Origin: Actinokineospora alba
Lineage (GTDB): Bacteria > Actinomycetota > Actinomycetes > Mycobacteriales > Pseudonocardiaceae
Direction of reading: 5' to 3'
DNA length: 64,000 nt
Assembly (NCBI RefSeq): GCF_004362515.1
Contig: NZ_SNXU01000001.1
Location: 1,054,001-1,118,000, forward strand
Positions 51,595 to 59,648 of this stretch are shown here, piece by piece; positions within the stretch are counted from its first letter, which is position 1; every line of letters starts with the position of its first letter. The translations under genes and the position numbers were made by a program. The notes under the pieces are model-generated. The model was not told where the DNA came from, ran no database searches, and worked only from the letters and a program-made list of their open reading frames with translations.

Positions 51595-52625
51595 GACGTG
51601 CACCTTTCCTGGGTCGCGGGCAGCGGCGTGATGTTGATCGGGTGGCTGATCAGACCGGGCACGCTGACCTCACCGGAGCCCTCGCACAGGAAGAAGTTGA
51701 ACCACGAGCCGTAGCTCACGGTGCGGGTCAGGGTGCTGAGCTTGGTCGGCATGAACTGGATGAAGTGCTCGACCGTCTTCTCGTTGTCGTTGAGGTTCTT
51801 CGTCAACGTGCCGAGCGCGGCGATGTCCTGCTTGAGCGGCTCGCGGGCCTCCTGCAGCAGGCCGGTGGTCGTGGTGGCCAGGCCGCCGATCGCCTCGATG
51901 GCGTCGCCGATGGGCTCACGGTCCTCGGCCAGGCCGCTGACCAACTGCTGCATCTGCACGATGAGCTGCGAGAGCTGCTCGCCGCGGCTGTTGACCGTGC
52001 CCAGCACGCCGTTGAGGTTCGTGATCACCTCGCCGATCACCGCGTCCTTGTCGGCGATCGTCGTGGTCAGCGAAGCGGTGTGGGCCAACAGGTTCTCCAC
52101 CGTGCCGCCCTCGCCCTGCAGGACCGTGATGATCTCGTACGACAGCTTGTTGACGTCGTCGGGCGAGAGTGCCTGGAACAGCGGCTTGAAGCCGTTGAAC
52201 AGTTCGGTGAGGTCGAGCGCCGGGCGGGTGCGCTCCAGCGGGATCGACTCCCCCGGGTCGAGCACCGAGTTCGGGTCGTAGCCCGCGCCCTGGGTCAGCG
52301 AGATGTAGCGCTGGCCGACCAGGTTGCGGAACTTGATCTGCGCCATCACCGACTCGGGCAGCTTGCGGTCGGCTGCGACGGAGAACTTGACCTCGGCCTG
52401 GTTGCGGTCGGCGATCGCGACCTCCTCGACCTGTCCGACCCGCACACCGGCGATGCGCACGTCGTCGCCGGGAAGCAGCAGCGTCGCGTCGGAGAACCGC
52501 GCCGAGTAGGAGTTCGTGGAACTCAGGTTCGTGTTGGCGATGCTGATCGCGAGCACACCGGTCGCGGCGATGGTGATCGCCATGAACAGCGCCAGCTTGA
52601 TCAGCGGAGCGGCCATTCCCCTCAT
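51591..52625 (-). CDS. mceB: MCE-family protein MceB
   Basis: 344 residues from the ATG at 52625 (MRGMAAPLIK), overlapping the mceA stop. N-terminal helix (LALFMAITIAATGVLAISIA), MCE domain about 38-118 (ARFSDATLLLPGDDVRIAGVRVGQV), a long helical region and Cys near the C-terminus (FFLCEGSGE, QERCTS). ATGA overlap with mceC. Confidence 0.93.
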   Translation of the reverse strand: MRGMAAPLIKLALFMAITIAATGVLAISIANTNLSSTNSYSARFSDATLLLPGDDVRIAGVRVGQVEEVAIADRNQAEVKFSVAADRKLPESVMAQIKFRNLVGQRYISLTQGAGYDPNSVLDPGESIPLERTRPALDLTELFNGFKPLFQALSPDDVNKLSYEIITVLQGEGGTVENLLAHTASLTTTIADKDAVIGEVITNLNGVLGTVNSRGEQLSQLIVQMQQLVSGLAEDREPIGDAIEAIGGLATTTTGLLQEAREPLKQDIAALGTLTKNLNDNEKTVEHFIQFMPTKLSTLTRTVSYGSWFNFFLCEGSGEVSVPGLISHPINITPLPATQERCTS

Positions 52626-53977
52626 TCGAACCTCACCTCCGCGCCGCGGAAGGCCGGGCCGAGCAGCAGTGTGCTCCACCTGGGGACCTGGTCGGGTTCG
52701 ACGCCCATACCGGGCGCGAGCAGCTGCGACACGAACGCGATCTCCCCGGGAGAGTTGGGCAGGCCAAGACCTTCGCCGCCCGCCGCGCTGGGCGCGGTGT
52801 ACTGCGTCGTGTTCGCGGGCGGCAGCAGGCCGTCCGACGACGAGCGGGCAGGCGGCGGGAAGCTCGACCCGTCGTTGAGCGGGCCGTCCGGCGGCGCCTG
52901 CGGGAACGGGTTCGGGAACTGGGTGAAGTCGTAGCAGCGAGGACCACGGTCTTCCTCGTAGCGCGGCTCGTCCTTGCCCGGCTTGTAGGCCCCGCGGTTG
53001 ACCACCACCTCGATGTTGGCGTGCAGACCGGGCTTGTTGGTGCCCTTGCCGAGCGTGGTGTCGACCTGTTTGACGGCCTCGGTCATCAGCTGCAGCAGGC
53101 ACGGGTACTCCGGGGAGTACCGCGCCAGGACTTCCAGCGTGGGCCGGGAGGTGTCGGCGAGCTGAATCAGGTTCGAGGAGTTGGCCCGCAGGAACGACTC
53201 CAGGTCACGCGAGGCGGTGGTCGCCGTGGCGAACAGGGCGTCGAGGTTCGCGCGCTGCTCGGCGACGGTCTTCGACGTCACCGTCAGGTCGGTCAGCGCC
53301 TGGACCAGGTCCGGCGTGACGTCGCCGTAGGTCTCGCTGACGGAGGCCAGCAGGCGCAGGTCCTCACGCAGCTTGGGCAGGTGCGGGTTGAGCTCGCCGA
53401 CGAAGTCGCCGAGGTCGGCAAGCGACTTGCCGAGGTCGTCGCCGCGGCCCTGCAGGGCGGTCGAGATCGCGGTGAGCGTGCTCGACAGCTTCTGCGGCTG
53501 CACCGCCTGCAGCACCGGCAGCAGACTCTCGAACGCCTGCTCCAGCTCGACCGCGCGGATCGAGCGGTCCTGCTTGATCGTGTCGCCCGCGCGCAGCGCC
53601 TGGTCGTCGATCTCCTCGGGGATCTGCAGCGAGACGTAGCGCTCGCCGAACAGCGTCTTCGGCAGGAACCGCGCCGAGACGTTGCGCGGGATGACGTCGA
53701 TCATCTCGGGGTTGATCGCGAGGTCGAGCGTGGCGCCGTCGGCCGTGGGCGTGATCTTGCGGACCTCGCCGACGATCAGGCCGCGGACCTTCACATCCGA
53801 GTGCACCGCGAGCTGGTTGCCGACCTTGTCCGTGGTCAGCGACACCTTCGCGACCGGGGTGAACGCCTTGTTGTACATCGCGATGCTCAGTGACACGAGC
53901 GCCGCGATCACCACGATGAAGCCCAGGCCGAGGAGCCTGCGCTTGATGACCTTCCCGGTCGTCTCCCGCCCGCTCAT
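52622..53977 (-). CDS. mceA: MCE-family protein MceA
   Basis: 451 residues: N-terminal helix (LLGLGFIVVIAALVSLSIAMY), MCE domain about 40-120 (VSLTTDKVGNQLAVHSDVKVRGLIVGEV), helical tunnel region, then a Pro-rich disordered C-terminus (about 370-420). First of six mce genes after the two permeases; overlaps both neighbours by ATGA. Confidence 0.93.
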   Translation of the reverse strand: MSGRETTGKVIKRRLLGLGFIVVIAALVSLSIAMYNKAFTPVAKVSLTTDKVGNQLAVHSDVKVRGLIVGEVRKITPTADGATLDLAINPEMIDVIPRNVSARFLPKTLFGERYVSLQIPEEIDDQALRAGDTIKQDRSIRAVELEQAFESLLPVLQAVQPQKLSSTLTAISTALQGRGDDLGKSLADLGDFVGELNPHLPKLREDLRLLASVSETYGDVTPDLVQALTDLTVTSKTVAEQRANLDALFATATTASRDLESFLRANSSNLIQLADTSRPTLEVLARYSPEYPCLLQLMTEAVKQVDTTLGKGTNKPGLHANIEVVVNRGAYKPGKDEPRYEEDRGPRCYDFTQFPNPFPQAPPDGPLNDGSSFPPPARSSSDGLLPPANTTQYTAPSAAGGEGLGLPNSPGEIAFVSQLLAPGMGVEPDQVPRWSTLLLGPAFRGAEVRFE

Positions 53978-54813
53978 CCCGCGATCCTCACCGTCGTCGT
54001 GGTGCCCCAGATCGCGAAGCCGATGAAGAAGTTCACCAGCGCGACCGTGACGATCGTGGTCCGCACCGCGCGGCCCACGGCCACGCCGACGCCCGCGGGG
54101 CCGCCGCTGGCGTTGTAGCCGTAGTAGCAGTGCGTCAGGATGATGATGATCGCGAAGATCAGCACCTTGCCGAACGACCAGAACACGTCTTCAGGTGGCA
54201 AGAACAGATTGAAGTAATGGTCGTACGTACCGGCGGATTGGCCGTAGAAGTACACGGTGATCGTCCTCGAAGCCAGATATGAGGACAGCAACCCGATGAT
54301 GTAGAGCGGGATGACCGCGATGAAGCCTGCGATGATCCGGGTGGTCACCAGGAACGGCAGGCTGGGCACCGCCATGACCTCGAGCGCGTCGATCTCCTCG
54401 GAGATGCGCATGGCGCCGAGCTGGGCGGTGAAGCCGGAGCCGACCGTGGCCGAGAGCGCCAGGCCCGCCACCAGGGGCGCGACCTCGCGGGTGTTGATGT
54501 AGGCCGACGCGAACCCGGAGAAGGCGGCCGTGCCGATCTGGTCGAGCGCGGCGTAACCCTGCAGGCCGACGACGATGCCGGTGAACACGGTCAGGCCAAC
54601 CATGACGCCGATGGTGCCGCCGATGACCGCGAGCGCGCCGCTGCCGAAACTGACCTCGGCGAGCAGGCGCATCGTCTCGCGCATGTAGCGGCGCAGGGCG
54701 CGCGGGATCCAGGCGAGCGCGCGGATGTAGAACGAGAGCTGTTCGCCGAGGTCGTCGAGTGTCCGCAAGGGACGGTCGACGGCCTTCTTGGCGGTCTCTG
54801 TCACCGAGGCCAT
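53974..54813 (-). CDS. yrbEB: MlaE/YrbE-type ABC transporter permease B
   Basis: 279 residues, five to six membrane helices in the MlaE fold. The coupling-helix motif EEIDALEVMAVPSLPFLVTTR contacts the ATPase. Core: GGTIGVMVGLTVFTGIVVGL and LVAGLALSATVGSGFTAQLGA. ATG at 54813, two bases after the yrbEA stop. Confidence 0.95.
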   Translation of the reverse strand: MASVTETAKKAVDRPLRTLDDLGEQLSFYIRALAWIPRALRRYMRETMRLLAEVSFGSGALAVIGGTIGVMVGLTVFTGIVVGLQGYAALDQIGTAAFSGFASAYINTREVAPLVAGLALSATVGSGFTAQLGAMRISEEIDALEVMAVPSLPFLVTTRIIAGFIAVIPLYIIGLLSSYLASRTITVYFYGQSAGTYDHYFNLFLPPEDVFWSFGKVLIFAIIIILTHCYYGYNASGGPAGVGVAVGRAVRTTIVTVALVNFFIGFAIWGTTTTVRIAG

Positions 54814-54815
54814 GG

Positions 54816-55610
54816 TCAGCTCCCCTTCGCCGGGACGACCGTGAGGTAGACCGCGGTCAGCACGAAGTTGACGAAGAACAGCAGCAGGAAGGTGATGACG
54901 ACGGACTGGTTCACCGCGTCGCCGACCCCCTTCGGGCCGCCCTTGGGGTTGAGGCCGCGGTAGGAGGCCACGACGCCCGCGATGAAGCCGAAGATCAGCG
55001 CCTTGAGCTCGCTGATCCACAGGTCGGGCAGCTGGGCCAGGGCCGAGAAGCTGGCCAGGTAGGCGCCCGGCGTCCCGCCCTGCAGCACGACGTTGAAGAA
55101 GTAGCCGCCCATCACGCCGACGACACTGACCAGGCCGTTGAGCAGCACCGCCACCAACATGCAGGCCAGCACCCGGGGCACGACGAGGCGCTGGATCGGC
55201 GAGACGCCGAGCACCTCCATCGCGTCGATCTCCTCGCGGATGGTGCGTGAGCCGATATCGGCGCACACCGCACTGCCGCCCGCGCCCGCCACCAGCAGCG
55301 CGGTGACCAGCGGGGCGGCCTGCTGGATGATCGCGAGCACGCTGGCCGCGCCGGTGAACGACTGCGCGCCGAGCTGCACGATCAGGGTGCCCAGCTGCAG
55401 GGCCACGATCGCGCCGAACGGGATCGCGACGAGCGCGGTCGGCAGGATCGTCACGCTGGCGATGAACCAGCACTGCTGGATGAACTCGCGGGTCTGGAAC
55501 GGCCGCCGGAAGACGTTGACGACGACGTCGAGACCGAGCGCGAACAGCCGACCGGTCTCGCGGAGCGCACCGGCACCGGGGAAGTTCGCGGGAGCGGTGC
55601 GCGTGGTCAT
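54816..55610 (-). CDS. yrbEA: MlaE/YrbE-type ABC transporter permease A
   Basis: 264 residues, MlaE fold. Coupling motif REEIDAMEVLGVSPIQRLVVPR, plus LVTALLVAGAGGSAVCADIG. The start overlaps the mkl stop (ATGA), so permease and ATPase are translationally coupled. Confidence 0.95.
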   Translation of the reverse strand: MTTRTAPANFPGAGALRETGRLFALGLDVVVNVFRRPFQTREFIQQCWFIASVTILPTALVAIPFGAIVALQLGTLIVQLGAQSFTGAASVLAIIQQAAPLVTALLVAGAGGSAVCADIGSRTIREEIDAMEVLGVSPIQRLVVPRVLACMLVAVLLNGLVSVVGVMGGYFFNVVLQGGTPGAYLASFSALAQLPDLWISELKALIFGFIAGVVASYRGLNPKGGPKGVGDAVNQSVVITFLLLFFVNFVLTAVYLTVVPAKGS

Positions 55611-56806
55611 GAAGCGCCGCCCGGGGGCTTCCAGTTGGTCTCCGGGAGCCGGGCCACCTGGGGATCAGCCAGATCGCCCTGGAAACCGCGCGGCGGATCC
55701 TCCACCGGTCGCGGCCGTGGCGACGGCTGCACGGGCTGGAAGTTCTGGGTCGGCTGGTCGAGCCGGGGCCGCGCCGCGGCATTGGCCGGGACCATGTGCG
55801 AGTGCACGCCGTAGCGGGCGCGTTCCTCGTCGGTCAGCGACTCGATGATGCCTTCCTGCGCGGCGTGCGGCAGCGTGTTCAGGATCCGCATGACGCGGTC
55901 CTTGCGGCGGCGCACACCGGCCCGCTCGGGCATGCCCGGGGTCGGCTCGATCTGCGGGACGACACCACGCACGTCCTCTTCGGACGAGCCGTCGGAGTGA
56001 CCGGCGTCGGCGTGCGCCTGCTCGCGGGCCATCTGGGCGGCGTCCTTCTCCTCGGACATGCCGATCGGGCCGAGGCGGCGGCCGTTGAGGAACTGCTCCA
56101 CGACCGGCTCGTCGCTGGTCAGCAGCACCTCGCGGGGGCCGAACATGACCAGTTCCTTGCGGAAGAGCATGCCCAGGTTGTCCGGGACGGTCCGGGCCAG
56201 GTTGATGTTGTGGGTGACGATGAGGATCGTCGCGTCGATCTGCGCGTTCAGGTCGATGAGCAGCTGCGAGAGGTACGCCGTGCGGACCGGGTCGAGACCG
56301 GAGTCCGGCTCGTCGCACAGGATGATCTCGGGGTCGAGCACCAGGGCGCGGGCCAGGCCGGCGCGCTTGCGCATACCACCGGAGATCTCGCCCGGAAGCT
56401 TCTTCTCCGCGCCCGACAGACCCGTGAGCTCGAGCTTCTCCAAGACGATCCGCTTGATCTCGGCCTCGGACTTCTTCGTGTGCTCACGCAGGGGGAACGC
56501 CACGTTGTCGTAGAGGTTCATCGAGCCGAACAGCGCGCCGTCCTGGAACAGGACACCGAACAGCTTTCGCGTCTCGTAGAGCTTGGCCTCGCTGCAGGTG
56601 ACGATGTCGACACCGTTGATCACACACTTGCCACGGTCGGGCTTGAGCAGCCCGATCATGGACTTGAGGAAGACGGACTTGCCGGTGCCCGAGGGCCCGA
56701 GCATGACCGACACTTCACCCGGCGGCAGGGTCAACGTGACATCCCGCCAGATGGCCTGCTTACCGAAGGACTTCGTCAGACCCTCGATGACCACCTCGGC
56801 GCCCAT
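55607..56806 (-). CDS. mkl: Mce ABC transporter ATPase (Mkl / MlaF-like)
   Basis: Energises lipid import by the Mce complex. 399 residues: nucleotide-binding domain about 1-245 with Walker A GPSGTGKS, signature ISGGMRKRAGLARAL, Walker B IILCDEPDSGLDP and H-loop VTHNI. A disordered extension of about 150 residues rich in Pro, Arg and Glu follows, longer than MlaF. In mycobacteria mkl is an orphan ATPase near rplL shared by several mce operons; here it heads the operon directly. Confidence 0.95.
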   Translation of the reverse strand: MGAEVVIEGLTKSFGKQAIWRDVTLTLPPGEVSVMLGPSGTGKSVFLKSMIGLLKPDRGKCVINGVDIVTCSEAKLYETRKLFGVLFQDGALFGSMNLYDNVAFPLREHTKKSEAEIKRIVLEKLELTGLSGAEKKLPGEISGGMRKRAGLARALVLDPEIILCDEPDSGLDPVRTAYLSQLLIDLNAQIDATILIVTHNINLARTVPDNLGMLFRKELVMFGPREVLLTSDEPVVEQFLNGRRLGPIGMSEEKDAAQMAREQAHADAGHSDGSSEEDVRGVVPQIEPTPGMPERAGVRRRKDRVMRILNTLPHAAQEGIIESLTDEERARYGVHSHMVPANAAARPRLDQPTQNFQPVQPSPRPRPVEDPPRGFQGDLADPQVARLPETNWKPPGGAS

Positions 56807-56966
56807 CGAACCTCCCGACCTGTGGTTCTACCTGCCGCTTCGAGTGCGGACGGTGTCTTCCATGCAACGACAGCGGGGCCTTCGGGTTACTGCCGAAGTT
56901 ACCGCTGAGTTGGGAACGTACCTGGATGGCCCTTGTCACAGGAAATCGGGTATGAGCTAGAACACA

Positions 56967-57002
56967 AAAGAGGCCCGGTACCAGCAGGTACCGGGCCTCT
57001 TT
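56967..57002 (-). terminator. Terminator after rplL
   Basis: Perfect 16-bp stem (AAAGAGGCCCGGTACC and complement) with an AGCA loop, 15 bases after the rplL stop, with TGTGTTCT following. It separates rplJL from the mkl-mce operon. Confidence 0.85.
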
Positions 57003-57017
57003 GGAGTGAAGTGAGAA

Positions 57018-57404
57018 CTACTTCACGGAGATCTTGGCGCCAGCGGCTTCCAGCTTCTCCTTGGCGGCCTCGGCGGCCTCCTTGTTGACCTTCTCCAGGA
57101 TCGCCTTCGGAGCGGCCTCGACCAGCTCCTTGGCCTCCTTCAGGCCCAGGCCCGAGACGACCTCACGGACGACCTTGATGACCTGGATCTTCTTGTCACC
57201 GGCCGACTCGAGGACGACGTCGAACTCGTCCTGCTCCTCAGCGGCCTCGGCCGGAGCAGCGGCGCCACCGACGGCGGCGACGGCGACGGGGGCAGCGGCG
57301 GTGACCTCGAAGGTCTCCTCGAACTGCTTCACGAACGCGGAGAGCTCCAGCAGCGTCATTTCCTTGAACGCGTCGAGCAGCTCGTCAGTGCTGAGCTTCG
57401 CCAT
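57018..57404 (-). CDS. rplL: 50S ribosomal protein L7/L12
   Basis: 128-residue stalk protein recruiting translational GTPases. N-terminal dimerisation helices MAKLSTDELLDAFKEMTLLE, Ala-rich hinge, and C-terminal domain KIQVIKVVREVVSGLGLKEAK. ATG at 57404. Downstream of rplJ, followed by a terminator. Confidence 0.98.
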   Translation of the reverse strand: MAKLSTDELLDAFKEMTLLELSAFVKQFEETFEVTAAAPVAVAAVGGAAAPAEAAEEQDEFDVVLESAGDKKIQVIKVVREVVSGLGLKEAKELVEAAPKAILEKVNKEAAEAAKEKLEAAGAKISVK

Positions 57405-57469
57405 GTTGGCGGTTCCTTTCACTTGCACACCCGGTAGAACGGGCGCGGTGTATTTCCGGGTGGTTGTGT

Positions 57470-58045
57470 TCAGCTCTCGGCTGCGACAGCGTCCTCGGCG
57501 GGAGCCTCGGCGGCGGGGGCGGACTCGCCCTCGGCGGCCTTCTTCTCCTGCAGAGCAGCGGCCAGGCGGGCGACCTGCGACGCCGGGGCGTTGAACAGGC
57601 CAGCGGCCTTCGCCAGGTTGCCCTTCATCGCGCCCGCCAGCTTGGCGAGCAGCACCTCACGGGAGTCGAGGTCCGCGATCTTCGCGACCTCTTCCACCGT
57701 GAGCGGGCGGCCATCCATGTAGCCGCCCTTGATGACCAGACCCTTGTTTTCCTTCGCGAAATCGCGCAGGGCCTTCGCCGCGTCAACCGGTTCGCCCTCG
57801 ACGAAGGCGATGCCGGTCGGACCGATGAAGAGGTTTTCAAGCCCCTCCACACCGGCGTCGTCGGCTGCCCGCTTGACGAGGGTGTTCTTCGCGACGCGGT
57901 AGGTCGTGCCAGTGCCGAGAGCGCGACGCAGCTTCGTCAGCTGCGACACGGTGAGGCCCGTGTACTCGGTGACGACGGCAGCCGAGCTGTTGCGGAACTT
58001 GTCCGCGATCTCGGCGACTGCATTCACCTTGTCAGGCTTCGCCAT
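57470..58045 (-). CDS. rplJ: 50S ribosomal protein L10
   Basis: 191-residue stalk-base protein that anchors L7/L12 and binds the L11 region of 23S rRNA. Starts MAKPDKVNAVAEIADKFRNS with an N-terminal RNA-binding domain (TVSQLTKLRRALGTGTTYRV) and a C-terminal helix for L12 dimers followed by an acidic Ala/Glu tail. ATG at 58045 with GAGGAGG upstream. A structured leader precedes it. Confidence 0.97.
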   Translation of the reverse strand: MAKPDKVNAVAEIADKFRNSSAAVVTEYTGLTVSQLTKLRRALGTGTTYRVAKNTLVKRAADDAGVEGLENLFIGPTGIAFVEGEPVDAAKALRDFAKENKGLVIKGGYMDGRPLTVEEVAKIADLDSREVLLAKLAGAMKGNLAKAAGLFNAPASQVARLAAALQEKKAAEGESAPAAEAPAEDAVAAES

Positions 58046-58140
58046 GGTCGCCTCCTCTCGATGTGCATTGGGTATTCGCCGGCATCGAGGGCCCCGGAAA
58101 CGCAGAACGCCCCGGCGCAGTGGCACGGGGCGTAAAAAGC
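58046..58140 (-). promoter_or_regulatory. Probable L10 leader (rplJL autoregulatory RNA)
   Basis: Contains an 8-bp hairpin ACGCCCCG/CGGGGCGT (58107-58133) and further pairing potential before rplJ. Position and GC hairpins fit the ribosomal L10 leader class by which the L10-L12 complex represses its own operon in many bacteria. The kink-turn could not be verified by eye. Confidence 0.4.
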
Positions 58141-58258
58141 GCGCGAGCGCTTGACACTTCCTCGTCCTCCTGCGCGGGCCGCCCGCCTGTCGCGGGACCT
58201 TCGCCCTCCTCGGCTTGCGCCTCGGGGGAACCAGCGGTCTTCGGTAGAACCACCGATG

Positions 58259-58288
58259 AGAGTACGTGGTGCTCTATGCGGTCTCCAA
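58259..58288 (-). promoter_or_regulatory. Candidate promoter for rplJL
   Basis: Minus strand TTGGAG and TACTCT separated by 18 bases, about 210 bases upstream of rplJ and divergent from the next (+) gene. Confidence 0.4.
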
Positions 58289-58313
58289 ATCGGGTCCACG
58301 GCATGATGGTCAG

Positions 58314-59057
58314 GTGGCCGACGACGAAGAGCCCAAGGGACTGACCCCCGCGTCCGGTGACCGGGGCAAGCAGCCCGACCTGCCCCCTCCGCCGTTCGTC
58401 CCGCCGGGGGTGCCGCCGGGGCCGGTGCCGGACCAGCAGTGGCGCGAGTTCCAGGAGTTCCAGCGCTTCCAGGAATTCCAGCGGAACTCGCCGCCCCCTC
58501 GGAAGAAGCCGAAGTGGCTGGGCATCCTGCTCGGCAAGTGGGCCCGGCGGCTCATCTTCCTGCTGGTGCTGGCGTTGGCGGCGATGTGGGCCTACCAGCA
58601 CTACCTGGGCGGACCGGACGAGGCGCTGCCCGCTTCGGAGACCGGCGGGGGGAAGACCGAGCGGACCGTGCTGTTCGCGTCCTCACCCAAGGAGGCGGTG
58701 CGGGCGCTGTACGACAACATCGCCCAAGACGTCCTGCCCGACGCCTGTACCCGTTTCGAGACCGAGGCGGTGGCGCTGAAGTTCGCGGACGCCTTCGGGG
58801 CCGCGAACTGCGACGCGGCCGTGCACATGCTGAACGAACAGGTCGGCACGGCCAATGAGTACGCGGAACCTTCGTTCCCGTCTCCCGCGAAGATGCTCCC
58901 GAACGCGGACGGGACAGTCGTGATCAGCTCGTGCGACATGGTGGTTCGCGATGGCCCGCGGCTGGGACGGTTCACCCTGCGCAAGATCCCGAACGCCCGG
59001 GGCGAACAGTGGACGATCTCGGGGTTCGCTTCCGAACCCGCATGTCCTACCCCTTGA
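58314..59057 (+). CDS. Hypothetical membrane protein with EFQ-repeat segment
   Basis: About 247 residues from the GTG at 58314 (MADDEEPKGL); an upstream in-frame start at 58266 would overlap the rplJ promoter. Acidic then Pro-rich N-terminus (PPPPFVPPGVPPGPVP), then a short aromatic/Gln repeat WREFQEFQRFQEFQRN. A single membrane helix follows at about 85-103 (LIFLLVLALAAMWAYQHYL), and a globular outer domain of about 135 residues with four Cys (DACTRF, AANCDA, SSCDM, PACPTP). Possibly an NTF2/Mam-like outside domain. Family not recognised. Confidence 0.75.
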   Translation: MADDEEPKGLTPASGDRGKQPDLPPPPFVPPGVPPGPVPDQQWREFQEFQRFQEFQRNSPPPRKKPKWLGILLGKWARRLIFLLVLALAAMWAYQHYLGGPDEALPASETGGGKTERTVLFASSPKEAVRALYDNIAQDVLPDACTRFETEAVALKFADAFGAANCDAAVHMLNEQVGTANEYAEPSFPSPAKMLPNADGTVVISSCDMVVRDGPRLGRFTLRKIPNARGEQWTISGFASEPACPTP

Positions 59058-59109
59058 TCCGACTTGAGGTGGACGCGCGCTGAGACAGGCGCCTCATAGC
59101 TTGCTCGTC

Positions 59110-59325
59110 ATGAGTGCGTATGACGGTGCTTCTTCGGCGGTGTTTCTGGTGGGGATCTACGAAGGCGTCGTGCCGTTCGTCTCCAAGGTGTTCGGGTGGC
59201 AACCGTTCTTGGCGTTTCCGCTGCGGCTGCCTTCGCCTTGGTGGTGGATCGTGTCGGCCGCGGTGATCGTTGTGGCGGTCGTGGTGCTGGATGTGTTGGA
59301 CAAAGCCAAGAAGCGCGCTGCTTGA
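59110..59325 (+). CDS. Small membrane protein, hypothetical
   Basis: 71 residues, MSAYDGASSAVFLVGIYEG then a Trp/Pro stretch (PLRLPSPWWWIVS) and one long hydrophobic helix (AAVIVVAVVVLDVL) with a basic end KKRAA. No strong ribosome-binding site; a TTG three codons upstream is also in frame. Conserved function unknown, could be spurious. Confidence 0.45.
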   Translation: MSAYDGASSAVFLVGIYEGVVPFVSKVFGWQPFLAFPLRLPSPWWWIVSAAVIVVAVVVLDVLDKAKKRAA

Positions 59326-59604
59326 GCGGGGGCTGGGCCGCTCGGGTGGCGCGAGCAGGTTTCGCACTGGGCGCCCGGGCGCGGGGGTGCCTGTTTGGGT
59401 GGTTCGCCTTGATTCGGGGACCCCGCCAAATGGGCCTGGCGCGGGCTCAAAAGGTGGGCGAAGTACAGCCCACCCGCGCCGAAAGTTTAGGCCCATTTGC
59501 CCCGAATCAAGGCGAACCACCCAAACAGGCCGTTCTGTTCTGCCCCTTGCGTTCATGCTGGTGGCTGCGCTGCCATCTCCTCACCACAACCTCTTCACAA
59601 ACAA
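59326..59604. other. Non-coding stretch upstream of rplA terminator
   Basis: Between the small (+) gene and rplA (-). Holds palindromic element copy 2 and then the rplA terminator; nothing else seen. Confidence 0.6.
59389..59530. repeat. Large imperfect palindromic intergenic element, copy 2
   Basis: 142 bases with the same architecture as 12741-12861. Outer arms begin GCCTGTTTGGGTGGTTCGCC and end with its complement. The left arm alone has an ACCCCGC insertion after CGGGG. Nested stems GGCGCGGG/CCCGCGCC and GGTGGGC/GCCCACC follow, with unpaired AGTTTAGG before the right arm. Arm bases differ from copy 1 but stay paired. Confidence 0.85.
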
Positions 59605-59632
59605 GAAAGGCCCCGCCGAGGCGGGGCCTTTC
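59605..59632 (-). terminator. Terminator after rplA
   Basis: 12-bp stem GAAAGGCCCCGC / GCGGGGCCTTTC with a CGAG loop, followed on the minus strand by TTGTTTGTG. Confidence 0.8.
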
Positions 59633-59648
59633 TTCATGTCGCTGTCGA

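Noticed and set aside
58107..58133. Terminator before the EFQ-repeat gene
   Set aside because: The poly-A run makes a U-tract only upstream of the hairpin in the minus-strand transcript; the position fits the rplJ leader instead.
59389..59530. Palindromic element as a plain terminator
   Set aside because: Arms are far longer than needed, lack U-tracts, and recur elsewhere with the same asymmetric insertion; a separate normal terminator follows for rplA.
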